DNA of 40,310 nucleotides from Pyrinomonadaceae bacterium (GCA_030838445.1 JAUZFQ010000058.1:1-40310); one strand, 5' to 3'; shown: positions 13,406 to 20,839, counted from the first letter of the stretch. The notes: generated by a model not told the origin, from the letters alone. Program-made: numbers and translations.

Positions 13406-13434
13406 ATTATATGTTCCCGCGCGGGCGGCGACAA
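13406..13434 (-). promoter_or_regulatory. Sigma70-type promoter of ribA
   Basis: On the - strand TTGTCG (13434-13429) and TATAAT (13411-13406) are 17 bp apart. Transcription would start near 13399, giving a leader of about 93 nt, which is short for an FMN riboswitch, and I see none. Confidence 0.72.
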
Positions 13435-13543
13435 GCAGGCGCGCGTTCGCGTTTGCGCGCGGCGGCAAAACCGCGAGGGCGCAGGTTGGTGTTGATCTTT
13501 TTCTTTCCATCCCGCATCCTCTCCGCGTCGCCCAACGCGAGTT

Positions 13544-14545
13544 ATGGAACGAGAAGATTTAGAAATCACGCTGCCCGCCGACGCGCCCACGTCGCACGAA
13601 CGCCGCCCCGCGCTCGTCTTCATGCGCGGCGAGCAACTGGCCGCGCCCATCCCGCTCGAACGCGACGAGGTGATCCTCGGCCGCGCGCTCGAAGCCGACG
13701 TGCGCGTCAACGACGCGCGCGCCTCGCGCCTGCACGCACGTATCCGCATCGAACACGACGCGGAGATGGACGCTCTGCCGCGCTACCGTCTCACCGATCT
13801 CGGCTCGACCAACGGCACGCTTCTCAACGGTCAGCCCGTCACGGGCGACGCCTTCCTACAGCACGGCGACAAACTCAACATCGGCGAGCACCTCATCCGC
13901 TTCGACCTGCTCGACGATTTCGACCGCGAGTTTCAACGTCAACTCTATCGCCTGATCGCGCACGACGAGTTGACCGGACTGTTGACGAGCAAGTCTTTCT
14001 TCTCCGAACTGCGCCGCGAGGCCGCCCGCGCCGAGAGCGAGGGTCGGCCGTTCTGCGTGCTGATGATGGACTTGGATCACTTCAAGCGCGTCAACGACAC
14101 CTGCGGCCATCTCGTCGGTAGCCAGACGCTCGAAGAGATTGGCGGCCTCATCACGCGCGCCCTGCGCGCGGGTGATGTGGCCGCGCGCTTCGGCGGCGAA
14201 GAGTTCGCCGCGTTCCTGCTCGACGCCGACTGCTCGCAAGCACTCGTCGCCGCCGAGCGCGTCCGCGCGGCCATCGAGGAGCACGCCTTCTCGGCCACGC
14301 GCCACGGCGCGGCGGCGTCGCCGGAAGAGAACCGCACGCTCCGCATCACGATCAGCATCGGCGTCGCCGCCTACCCGGACGACGCGCGCGACCCCATCGA
14401 ACTGATCGAACTGGCCGACACCGCGCTCTACCACGCCAAGCAGTCCGGCCGGAATCGCGTCAGCGCGTTCTGCTCAGCGCCGGGCGGCGAGGTCGCGCCG
14501 CGCGGACTGCGCCCGCGACCCGCCCCGCCGCCGCGCGGCGAATGA
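13544..14545 (+). CDS. FHA-domain diguanylate cyclase (GGDEF)
   Basis: The 333-aa cytoplasmic protein joins a phosphothreonine-reading FHA domain (about 40-120: VILGRALEADVRVND, SRLHARI, LTDLGSTNGTLLNG) to a GGDEF domain (about 135-315: DELTGLLTSKSF, MMDLDHFKRVNDTCGH, RFGGEEF). The GGEEF active site at 217-221 and an intact inhibitory RxxD motif (R208-A-G-D211, five residues upstream) predict an active c-di-GMP synthase with product feedback. FHA input suggests control by a Ser/Thr kinase, none of which is encoded here. The Pro-rich tail after about 320 looks disordered. It is divergent from ribA. The Shine-Dalgarno is weak. Confidence 0.92.
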   Translation: MEREDLEITLPADAPTSHERRPALVFMRGEQLAAPIPLERDEVILGRALEADVRVNDARASRLHARIRIEHDAEMDALPRYRLTDLGSTNGTLLNGQPVTGDAFLQHGDKLNIGEHLIRFDLLDDFDREFQRQLYRLIAHDELTGLLTSKSFFSELRREAARAESEGRPFCVLMMDLDHFKRVNDTCGHLVGSQTLEEIGGLITRALRAGDVAARFGGEEFAAFLLDADCSQALVAAERVRAAIEEHAFSATRHGAAASPEENRTLRITISIGVAAYPDDARDPIELIELADTALYHAKQSGRNRVSAFCSAPGGEVAPRGLRPRPAPPPRGE

Positions 14546-14589
14546 GCTACGACCACACGGCGAGTGATAACGGCGGCGAGTGATAAAAG

Positions 14590-14619
14590 TTGGCGACTGT
14601 TAGAACGCTCTGTTATGAT
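14590..14619 (+). promoter_or_regulatory. Probable promoter of the secreted-protein gene at 14725
   Basis: TTGGCG (14590-14595) and TATGAT (14614-14619) are 18 bp apart, about 105 bp before the start codon. The TATGMT -10 form recurs before several genes in the window. Confidence 0.5.
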
Positions 14620-14724
14620 GCCGCCATTCCGGCAACCCCCTAACTTCCCCTGCCCCCCAACAGCAGTAGTAGAATGGAACGTCTGCGATCTCTTGGGTCG
14701 CACGCTTCAGTGAGGAGCATGAGC

Positions 14725-15357
14725 GTGTCGAAGCTAACAACACTTCTCGCGCGCGCCGCCAACTGCGTCGCCATCCTGATCTGCATCGTCTGCGCCGTAG
14801 CCACACCCGTCGCCGCACAGACGCCGCCGGCCGCGCGACCGGACGCAACGCCCGCCGCCGCGTCGCCGACTCCCTCGCCGACCAACGCGACGACAGCGAC
14901 GGACAATCCCGATCTCTCGATCACGGCGAACGTCACGGCGCGCGAGTTGCGCTTTGAAGTCGTGCCGACGCCGAAGGTCGAGTTTCCGGGGCGGCCGCGC
15001 CGCGATACTGTGTGGGAGGCGGAGCGCACGAACCTCCCGCCGCAGGTGCAGCCCGGCGTCACCTATCGCGACCTCGGCATCCGGCTCAAGATCACGAGCG
15101 TCTTCGCAGACATCGAACGCATCGTCGCCGAAGCCCTCGGCGAAATCCCCGCGAGCGATGACGCCGCGCCGCCCGCAAACTCAAACCCGAACGCCCAACC
15201 CCCCGTCGCCAACGCACCGTCAACGACGGACGCGGCGCAACCTGACAAGACGACTCCTTCGCCCGCGTCGTCGTCCTCGTCGCAGGGGAGTCGGGCGGGC
15301 GGTAGTAACAGCCGCCCTAACATCGGCGGCGCGCAGCCGCGACGGGGGAGGCCGTGA
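14725..15357 (+). CDS. Secreted Pro/Ala/Ser-rich protein, first of three related proteins
   Basis: This 210-aa protein has a signal peptide (hydrophobic CVAILICIVCAVATPVAAQ), a Pro/Thr/Ala linker, a conserved-looking core (NPDLSITANVTARELRFEV and TYRDLGIRLKITSVFADIER), and a disordered Ser/Pro/Asn tail ending in Arg-Gly. The core resembles by eye the two proteins encoded downstream. GTG 14725 is chosen because GAGGAG at 14712-14717 is 7 bp upstream; ATG 14719 and ATG 14674 are in-frame alternatives. The stop overlaps the next start (TGATG), which implies translational coupling. I do not recognise a named family; a periplasmic or envelope role is likely. Confidence 0.65.
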   Translation: MSKLTTLLARAANCVAILICIVCAVATPVAAQTPPAARPDATPAAASPTPSPTNATTATDNPDLSITANVTARELRFEVVPTPKVEFPGRPRRDTVWEAERTNLPPQVQPGVTYRDLGIRLKITSVFADIERIVAEALGEIPASDDAAPPANSNPNAQPPVANAPSTTDAAQPDKTTPSPASSSSSQGSRAGGSNSRPNIGGAQPRRGRP

Positions 15358-15773
15358 TGGGTCGAGTCATGCGCCGGATCGTCTCGGCCGCGTTCGTCGT
15401 CTGTGTGCTCTCATTTGTCGCCGTCGCACAACAGCCGCAGGGCGACGCGCCGGACAGCCGCGCGCGCCGCGTCGCGCCGGCTGCGCCCGCGACGAACACG
15501 CAGGCGAACGTTGACGAAAATTTTGAACTGAACATCGCGGAGCGGCGCATCACCGAACGCGACTTCTTCGCCTCGACCTCGATTGAAACGGGCGAGGCGA
15601 GCGCGCACGGGTTGTCCCTGCGCATCGGCGTCGCCGTCGGTGCGAGCGAGATTGACGTGCTGTTGCGCAACGTGCAAGGCCGCGTGCGCTTTCGCGGTTC
15701 GCTCGACGCCCTGCGGCGCGTGCTCGACGCGCGTCGCCCCGCGGCGGCGGTGACGCAGCCGGAAGTGCCTTGA
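15357..15773 (+). CDS. Secreted protein, second of three related proteins
   Basis: This 138-aa product has a signal peptide (IVSAAFVVCVLSFVAVAQ), a short disordered stretch, and one compact domain at about 48-125: NFELNIAERRITERDFF, then LSLRIGVAVGASEIDVLLRN and VQGRVRFRGSLDALRRVLDA. The domain has the same order of segments as the core of the 321-aa protein at 15883. The ATG at 15357 shares one base with the upstream stop, and GGGGAG at 15345-15350 lies 6 bp upstream, so the two genes are one operon. Function unknown; the protein is probably periplasmic or surface-bound. Confidence 0.65.
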   Translation: MGRVMRRIVSAAFVVCVLSFVAVAQQPQGDAPDSRARRVAPAAPATNTQANVDENFELNIAERRITERDFFASTSIETGEASAHGLSLRIGVAVGASEIDVLLRNVQGRVRFRGSLDALRRVLDARRPAAAVTQPEVP

Positions 15774-15882
15774 AGTTTTTCGCTCTCCCAAACCTGTAGT
15801 GAGATGGACGGAGTCTTATCCCGACCTTTCGCCTGAAAGCTGACGTTCGTATTCATCAAACTTTTTCTGAGGAGAACAGCCC

Positions 15883-16848
15883 ATGAACAAGCTCTCGTCT
15901 CTCGGAGTCGCGATCATCATCGCCTGCGTCGCCTGCGCCGCTCACGCACAGACGCCGACCCCGACCACGGACACCAACACGACCGCGCGCGGCACGGACA
16001 ACGCCTCGATCTTCGCGCGCACGTCCACGGCGCAACAGCCGCAGCCGCGCGCGACGCCTTCGCCCGTCCCGACCGTGCGCCCGCTCTCGCAGGAAGACCA
16101 GCAGCGGCAACAGGCCGCGAGCGAGCGTCGCCGCCAGTCGGCCGCGTCGGGCGACCCGGACGTGCTGCTCGACGTGCCCAACCTCTCGGTCGAAGAGATC
16201 ACTCTGGAAGTGGAAAACTTGCGCGCGCGTGTCTCGCTCGACGCGCGACTCGCCAATCTCTTGCAGTTGACCGCCGGGGCGGACGCCGGGATCGATAAAG
16301 TGAAACTGACGATCAAGGGCGTGCGCGCCGAGTTGCTCCTCAAGGTGCGGCTCGACAACGTGGCCGCCATCATCGACCGCACGCTGACGACCATTGATCG
16401 CAACCCGCAGATTCTCGAACGCCTCTTGCAGAGCGTGGACAACACGGTCGGCACGGTGGGCGGCGTGGCGAACACCGCGTTGCAACCGGGCGGCGTCGTG
16501 GATCGCACGGTCGGCACGGTCGGGCAGACGCTCAACAATGTGACGCAGCCGGGCGGCCTGCTCAACTCCACCGTCAACACGCTCGGCCAGACGTTGCAGC
16601 GCACGGTTGACCGTTCGGGCAACATCCTCGAACGCACGCTCGACACGGCGGGCACGGTCGTCAACCAGCGCACGGTCGGGAACGTCCTGAACCTCTCGAC
16701 GCTGCGTGAGACGACCGGCGCGGGCGGGCAAATCCTGCGGCAGGTGCGCGACACTTCGGGCGCGGTCATCGAACTCACGCTCGACGCCGCCGGCAAGGTC
16801 ACCAACTCGCGCGTCGTCAGTCAGGCGACCGGCGCAACCCGGCAATAA
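15883..16848 (+). CDS. Secreted protein with helical repeat tail, third of three related proteins
   Basis: The 321-aa product has a signal peptide (1-22, ending CAAHAQ) and a Pro/Gln-rich linker (to about 95). A domain at about 98-185 follows (LLDVPNLSVEEITLEVENL, IDKVKLTIKGVRAELLLKV, RLDNVAAIIDRTLTTIDRN). The tail, from 185 to the end, has repeated amphipathic segments built on VGTVG-x-T-QPGG and TVxxLGQTLQRTVD. From memory, similar LTIKGVxAxxLLKVRLDNVA domains occur in uncharacterised actinobacterial proteins; this was not checked. GGAG at 15871-15874 supports the ATG. A strong terminator follows. Function unknown; its position before the pil genes may or may not be meaningful. Confidence 0.7.
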   Translation: MNKLSSLGVAIIIACVACAAHAQTPTPTTDTNTTARGTDNASIFARTSTAQQPQPRATPSPVPTVRPLSQEDQQRQQAASERRRQSAASGDPDVLLDVPNLSVEEITLEVENLRARVSLDARLANLLQLTAGADAGIDKVKLTIKGVRAELLLKVRLDNVAAIIDRTLTTIDRNPQILERLLQSVDNTVGTVGGVANTALQPGGVVDRTVGTVGQTLNNVTQPGGLLNSTVNTLGQTLQRTVDRSGNILERTLDTAGTVVNQRTVGNVLNLSTLRETTGAGGQILRQVRDTSGAVIELTLDAAGKVTNSRVVSQATGATRQ

Positions 16849-16870
16849 CGGACGTTAAATCGTCGCAATG

Positions 16871-16940
16871 TCGGGGCGGGGCGAGTCGCCGCTTGTTGTT
16901 TTCCTTAAAGACAACGGGCGGCGATTCGCCCCGCCCCGTC
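16871..16940 (+). terminator. Strong hairpin terminator after the secreted-protein trio
   Basis: GGGGCGGGGCGAGTCGCCGC (from 16871) faces its reverse complement with one mismatch (G-T wobble in RNA) ending near 16940, followed by a T-rich stretch (TCTGTTCTTATAATTTT). Confidence 0.8.
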
Positions 16941-17014
16941 TGTTCTTATAATTTTGCAACCGGGCGGCCGCGTGGGCGTGTAAATCGTGCGGTGCGGCGG
17001 GCGGCGTTGACGCG

Positions 17015-17043
17015 TTGCGCCGCCGCGCCCCGCGCGTTATGCT
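17015..17043 (+). promoter_or_regulatory. Probable promoter of the pilN-pilO block
   Basis: TTGCGC (17015-17020) and TATGCT (17038-17043) are 17 bp apart and end 75 bp before the pilN-like start. Confidence 0.5.
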
Positions 17044-17118
17044 TTCCGTACCCGATTTCGAGTGAAGACGCACGACCCTCGCTTGTTGATTTCGCTTGTG
17101 TGAGAGACGTTAAAAGTA

Positions 17119-17766
17119 GTGATTGAAAATCTCAACCTCGCTTCCGACCCCTTTCGCAATCGCACGCTGCCGTGGACGGTGGCGGCCATCGTCGCCTGCG
17201 TCTCGGTCGTGGCGTTAATCTTTACCGTCAGCCAGTTCAGGCAGACGCGCGACCGCGTGAGTGTGGTCGAGCGCGACGTGCGCGGCCTGCGCACCGAAGA
17301 GGCGTCTCTGCGTGCGAAAGCGACGGCCGTCACGCAGTCGCTCTCGCCCGATCAACTGCGCACGCTCGAAGCCGCGCACGGCATCATTGACCGGCGCAAC
17401 TTCTCGTGGTCGCGCCTCTTCGCAGACCTCGAAGGGTCGCTGCCGCAGGGCGTGCGCGTGTCGCGCATCGCCGTGCGCGACGTGGCGCACAGCGGCGGCG
17501 CGGAGTTGGAACTCGCCGTCGTCGCGCGCAGCACCACGGACATCACGGGCATGCTCGGCACGATGGCGCAAGGGCGCATCTTCTCCGCAGACCTGCTGAC
17601 GGAAAACAAGAGCGACAAGGGCATCGAATCAACCCTGCGCGTGCGCTACACGCCGGGCGCGCGTTCCGCGACGGTGACGAACGCCGTCGAGAGCGCGTCG
17701 CGCACCGGTGATGACAGCATGACTTCCGGCGCGTCGAGAAACACGGGACAAGGGGGGGCGCAGTAA
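17119..17766 (+). CDS. pilN: PilN-like type IV pilus inner-membrane assembly protein
   Basis: The 215-aa bitopic protein has the PilN opening (IENLNLASDPFRNRTLPW), where the N-terminal segment would bind cytoplasmic PilM, one membrane helix (about 18-40) and a coiled coil (about 42-75). A ferredoxin-like periplasmic domain contains FSWSRLFADLEGSLPQGVRV, a hallmark of PilN/GspL-C-like folds. It would form the alignment complex that links the motor to the outer-membrane secretin. The start is GTG at 17119 without a strong Shine-Dalgarno. Its stop overlaps the next start by one base (TAATG). The C-terminal 35 residues are Ser/Thr/Gly-rich and extra. No pilM is adjacent. Confidence 0.8.
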   Translation: MIENLNLASDPFRNRTLPWTVAAIVACVSVVALIFTVSQFRQTRDRVSVVERDVRGLRTEEASLRAKATAVTQSLSPDQLRTLEAAHGIIDRRNFSWSRLFADLEGSLPQGVRVSRIAVRDVAHSGGAELELAVVARSTTDITGMLGTMAQGRIFSADLLTENKSDKGIESTLRVRYTPGARSATVTNAVESASRTGDDSMTSGASRNTGQGGAQ

Positions 17767-18572
17767 TGGCAGACCGACGCCCGACCACCGCCGACGGGGC
17801 GGAGCCGAAACGCAGCCGTCGCAGCGTCGTGCCCGCGCAACTGCGCGCGCGCTTCGCGCCGTCGCAGCGTCGCGGCGGCGGCGCGCGACCCACCGGCACG
17901 ATTCGCGTCCCGGAGATCGTCGCTCTCACGGCCGCCGCGTTGTTCCTGACGCTCGCCGCCAGCGCCTACTTCTTTCTGCTCGTGCCGGAACGTTCGCGCC
18001 TCGCGGCTTTAGAGATTGAGCGCGCGCAGCTGCAGGCGAAGTTGCGCGCGTCGAGCGAGGGCGTCGAGCGCAACGAGACGACGCAGGCGAGCGTGGACAA
18101 GATCGTCACGAGCCTCAGCGAGTTTGAGACGACCGCGCTGGCCTCGCGCGACGCGCAAACCACCACGGCGGTGATCGGCGAGTTGAACGAGAAGACGCGG
18201 CGGCACAACCTCGCGCGCGCGCAGTTCTCCTTCAGCCACCTCGACGAAGTCGCGGCTGGACAGACCGCCGCGCAACAGGCGGCCGCGCGCGCGCAGAACG
18301 CCTTGAAGCGCGAGAGCGTCTTCCCGGCCATTGACATCAGCCTGACCATCGAAGGGGGTTACGGCAACCTGCGCCGCTTCATCCGCGACATCGAGCAGAG
18401 CCGCCGCTTCATCGTCATCAACGGCATCCAACTCGAAGGCGTCTCGGACACGGGCGACAGCGCGCGCGCCGCGCTCGTCAGCCTCCGCCTCGACATGTCC
18501 GCGCACTTTCGTCGCAGCGGCGCGACGCTCTCCGGCGGCACAACCGCCGCGCCCGCCTCGACATCTCAGTGA
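17766..18572 (+). CDS. pilO: PilO-like type IV pilus assembly protein
   Basis: The 268-aa protein has an unusually long basic cytoplasmic N-terminus (about 48 residues, many Arg), one membrane helix (about 50-73), a coiled coil (75-140) and a periplasmic PilO-type domain. That domain contains FPAIDISLTIEGGYGNLRRF and IEQSRRFIVINGIQLEG, the typical PilO/GspM signature. It would pair with the PilN-like protein upstream, to which it is translationally coupled. The Ala/Thr tail is probably disordered. The family assignment is firm; whether it serves a pilus or a type II secretion system cannot be told from these genes alone. Confidence 0.82.
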   Translation: MADRRPTTADGAEPKRSRRSVVPAQLRARFAPSQRRGGGARPTGTIRVPEIVALTAAALFLTLAASAYFFLLVPERSRLAALEIERAQLQAKLRASSEGVERNETTQASVDKIVTSLSEFETTALASRDAQTTTAVIGELNEKTRRHNLARAQFSFSHLDEVAAGQTAAQQAAARAQNALKRESVFPAIDISLTIEGGYGNLRRFIRDIEQSRRFIVINGIQLEGVSDTGDSARAALVSLRLDMSAHFRRSGATLSGGTTAAPASTSQ

Positions 18573-18593
18573 CGGTCGAGCCGAGAAATTTTT

Positions 18594-19556
18594 ATGGCAA
18601 TCCTTGAAGGCAAAACTCCTGCGGAACGCAACAAGTTGATCGCGGCCATCGCGTTCGGCGCGCTCGCGCTCATCCTCATCGGCCGCATGTTCTTCGGGGG
18701 CGAAGACCCGCCGCCGCGCCGCGCCACGAACAGCAACAACCGGAACGCTACTACGACGGCCAACGGCACAACGGCGACGACGGCGAACGGCGCGGGCGGA
18801 GACTCTCAGGTCGGCGATCCGTCGCTGCAAGTGCCGCGCGAAGTCGTCTACACGCCCGTCAGCTACAGCGTGCCCGACGCCGGGCGCAACATCTTCGCCT
18901 TCTACGTCGCGCCGGTGAAGCCTGCGCCGAGCGTCGCCGAGGTCGCGACGCCGCCCCCGACGCCTGAGCCGACGCCGCCCATGATGCTTAGCGGCATCTC
19001 GCCCTCGAACGTCATGGCGCGCACCGGCGACTTCGCCCTCCAGGTCTCCGGCGACAAGTTCACGCCGCAGTCGCGTGTCTACGTTGACGGGCAGGAACTC
19101 CCGACCACCTTCGCGAGCGCGCAGCAACTCTCGACCACTGTGCCCGCCCTGCTCATCAGCGCACCCGGCGCGCGCCAGATCGTCGTCCGCACGCCCGACA
19201 ATTCGCTCTACTCCAACCAGACCGCGCTCAACGTCGCCGCGCCGCCGACGCCGCCGTTCACCTACGTCGGCATCCTCGGCAGCCAGCGTTACAGCGACAA
19301 GGCGATCCTGAAGAACCAGAGCAACGAACTGCTCACCGTGCAGCGCGGCGACATGGTTGGCGGCCGCTTCAAAGTGACGAGCATCTCCACGCGCGCCGTC
19401 GAGTTCACCGACGCGCAGTTGCAGATCAAGCACACGCTGCCTTACGTCGAAAACCGCCCCGGCGGCTCGAACAACAATCCGGGCAGCCCTTCGCCGCGCT
19501 TCCAACCGCCCAAACCGCCCGACGATGACGGCGACGACGATGAACCTCAATACTAA
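18594..19556 (+). CDS. PilP/GspC-like alignment-complex protein with an IPT/TIG-like domain
   Basis: This 320-aa bitopic protein has a membrane helix at about 14-33 and an Asn/Thr/Gly-rich linker (40-70). A Pro-rich stretch (about 105-125) precedes an Ig-like IPT/TIG-type domain (about 128-215: LSGISPSNVMARTGDFALQV). A small beta domain at about 218-290 (FTYVGILGSQRYSDKAIL, VQRGDMVGGRFKVTSIS) resembles the HR domain of GspC and PilP. The tail is Pro/Asp-rich. From its position after pilN and pilO it probably takes the PilP role of contacting the secretin. The inserted Ig-like domain is unusual for PilP. Its 3' end overlaps the next gene. Confidence 0.68.
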   Translation: MAILEGKTPAERNKLIAAIAFGALALILIGRMFFGGEDPPPRRATNSNNRNATTTANGTTATTANGAGGDSQVGDPSLQVPREVVYTPVSYSVPDAGRNIFAFYVAPVKPAPSVAEVATPPPTPEPTPPMMLSGISPSNVMARTGDFALQVSGDKFTPQSRVYVDGQELPTTFASAQQLSTTVPALLISAPGARQIVVRTPDNSLYSNQTALNVAAPPTPPFTYVGILGSQRYSDKAILKNQSNELLTVQRGDMVGGRFKVTSISTRAVEFTDAQLQIKHTLPYVENRPGGSNNNPGSPSPRFQPPKPPDDDGDDDEPQY

Positions 19557-20262
19557 TCACGACAGGCGCGACTCTGCTGCTGTTGCAGCGGCGACGACGG
19601 CGCAACGGCGTTGCGGCGTGGCGGCGGCGCGTGCGTCCGAGCGCGGCTACACGCTTGTCGCACTGCTCGCCGTGATGACGATCCTCGCGCTCGCGCTCAC
19701 CGCCGCCGCGCCGCGCCTGCGCCAGCAGTCCGTGCGCAACCTCGAACGCGAGGCCATCGCGCGCGGCGAGGAAGTCGTCGAAGCCATCGCCCTCTATCAA
19801 CTCGCGAAGGGCACCCCGCCGAAGAGCATGAACGAACTGCTCGAAGGCGTCGAGCCGTTCCCCGGCGCGTTCAAGAAGATTCAGATTCTACGCAAAGAGG
19901 CCGCGCGCGACCCGCTCAACAACGACGGCGAGTGGAAACTCATTCGCCCCGACGACCGCGCCTTCCTCGATTTCAAACAGAGCGTGTTGAAGTACAACGG
20001 CGGCATCCCGCCCGTCACGAGCGCGCGCTATAAAGTGTTCGAGCAGGCGGGCGCGATCAATGGCGGCGCGATCATCGGACTCGACAACGACAAGAGCGGC
20101 AGGCAGGACGACGAGGACGCGCGTTGCGATCTCGACACCTCGCCGAACGAAACCGCCACGCCCTTCATCGGCGTCGCCAGCCGCAGCCGTTGTCCCTCCG
20201 TGATCACTTACTACGGCATCGCGCGACACGACCTCTGGGTCTTCACGCCGGTCTATCGCTAA
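19540..20262 (+). CDS. Type IV pseudopilin (GspG/minor-pilin type) lacking Glu5
   Basis: The 240-aa protein has a class III prepilin signal, RG|YTLVALLAVMTILALALT, so cleavage by PilD would leave a Tyr at the mature N-terminus. Position +5 is Ala, not the usual Glu. The leader (about 36 residues) is longer than normal. The mature part has a long helix (LRQQSVRNLEREAIARGEEVVEAIALYQ) and segments like KGTPPKSMNELLEGV that recall GspG. ATG 19540 is preferred; ATG 19525 is also in frame. Either way it overlaps the gene before it by 17-32 bp. Absence of Glu5 is typical of tip-type minor pseudopilins such as GspK, so it may be a tip or priming subunit. Confidence 0.75.
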   Translation: MNLNTNHDRRDSAAVAAATTAQRRCGVAAARASERGYTLVALLAVMTILALALTAAAPRLRQQSVRNLEREAIARGEEVVEAIALYQLAKGTPPKSMNELLEGVEPFPGAFKKIQILRKEAARDPLNNDGEWKLIRPDDRAFLDFKQSVLKYNGGIPPVTSARYKVFEQAGAINGGAIIGLDNDKSGRQDDEDARCDLDTSPNETATPFIGVASRSRCPSVITYYGIARHDLWVFTPVYR

Positions 20263-20277
20263 ACACATTTCCAACTC

Positions 20278-20317
20278 CGAAGAGTGCGCGTTGATGATCA
20301 TCAACGCGCACTCTTCG
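20278..20317. repeat. Perfect 40-bp palindrome after the pil block
   Basis: CGAAGAGTGCGCGTTGATGA (20278-20297) is followed at once by its exact reverse complement (20298-20317). As RNA it would give a 17-bp stem with loop UGAUCA, but no T-tract follows. It lies 16 bp after the pseudopilin stop. Confidence 0.9.
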
Positions 20318-20332
20318 CGTCAGCCGCCCGCC

Positions 20333-20365
20333 TTCGCGCGCGAGAGATCGATCAACGCGCGCGAA
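20333..20365. repeat. Second inverted repeat upstream of the histone-like gene promoter
   Basis: TTCGCGCGCG (20333-20342) and CGCGCGCGAA (20356-20365) are perfect reverse complements around a 13-nt loop that contains the palindrome GATCGATC. Confidence 0.75.
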
Positions 20366-20421
20366 AAAAAGTAACGATTAAGAATTAAATTATTGACAAG
20401 TGATCGCTTTATGTTTATAAG
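20364..20421 (+). promoter_or_regulatory. Strong sigma70 promoter with an A/T-rich upstream element
   Basis: TTGACA (20393-20398, exact consensus) and TATAAG (20416-20421) are 17 bp apart. Positions 20364-20392 are almost pure A/T, unlike everything around, and look like an UP element. Transcription would begin near 20428, giving a leader of about 95 nt with a 9-bp stem CCACAAGAT/ATCTTGTGG (20452-20460/20476-20484). Confidence 0.82.
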
Positions 20422-20522
20422 TCCAACATGTTGTGCGCTGTTTAGACTAGGCCACAAGATGAAAATTGACACAGTATCTTGTGGTCGCAACCAACCAAGA
20501 CAAAAAGGAGCAACGAAGACTT

Positions 20523-20675
20523 ATGGCAACTAAGAAAGCTGGTTCCAAAAAGGGTGGTTCAAAGGGCGCGTCCAAGGGCGGCTCCAAAGGCGGTGCAAAG
20601 GGCGGTTCCAAGGGCGCATCGAAGGGCGGCGCAAAAGGCGGCGCGAAGAAGAAAGCCGGTTCGAAGAAGCGGTAG
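20523..20675 (+). CDS. Small Lys/Gly/Ser-rich histone-H1-like basic protein
   Basis: This 50-aa, extremely basic peptide starts MATKKAGSKKGG, continues as tandem KGGSKGA/KGGAKGG-type tetra- and pentapeptides, and ends AKKKAGSKKR. About a third of the residues are Lys, and there are no acidic and almost no hydrophobic residues. It resembles the repetitive tails of bacterial histone-H1-like and HU-extension proteins and probably binds DNA or RNA without specificity. ATG 20523 is chosen over an in-frame TTG at 20466, because the TTG lies inside the leader hairpin and the composition changes at 20523. AAGGAG sits about 12 bp upstream, a little far. It has its own strong promoter and terminator, so it is probably abundant. 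Confidence 0.8.
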   Translation: MATKKAGSKKGGSKGASKGGSKGGAKGGSKGASKGGAKGGAKKKAGSKKR

Positions 20676-20754
20676 TAGTCAGGTCAACGCGAGTAACTCA
20701 ACAACCTTCTCAAGCGCACACGAAACATTCGGTCTCCGACCGAGACCATTCAAA

Positions 20755-20798
20755 GGGACGGCGAACGCTATTACAGCACGCCGTCCCAATTCTTTTCT
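20755..20798 (+). terminator. Rho-independent terminator of the histone-like gene
   Basis: GGGACGGCG (20755-20763) pairs with CGCCGTCCC (20779-20787), then AATTCTTTTCT. A smaller stem GGTCTC/GAGACC (20731-20736/20742-20747) precedes it. Confidence 0.85.
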
Positions 20799-20839
20799 GA
20801 TAGAGAGCCGAGGTCAGTTAAAACAAAAACTATCTTCTA

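Noticed and set aside
18009-19550. 513-aa open frame opposite pilO and the PilP-like gene
   Set aside because: Arg/Ala/Val-rich antisense frame; the + strand frames have pilus family signatures, membrane helices and coupled starts.
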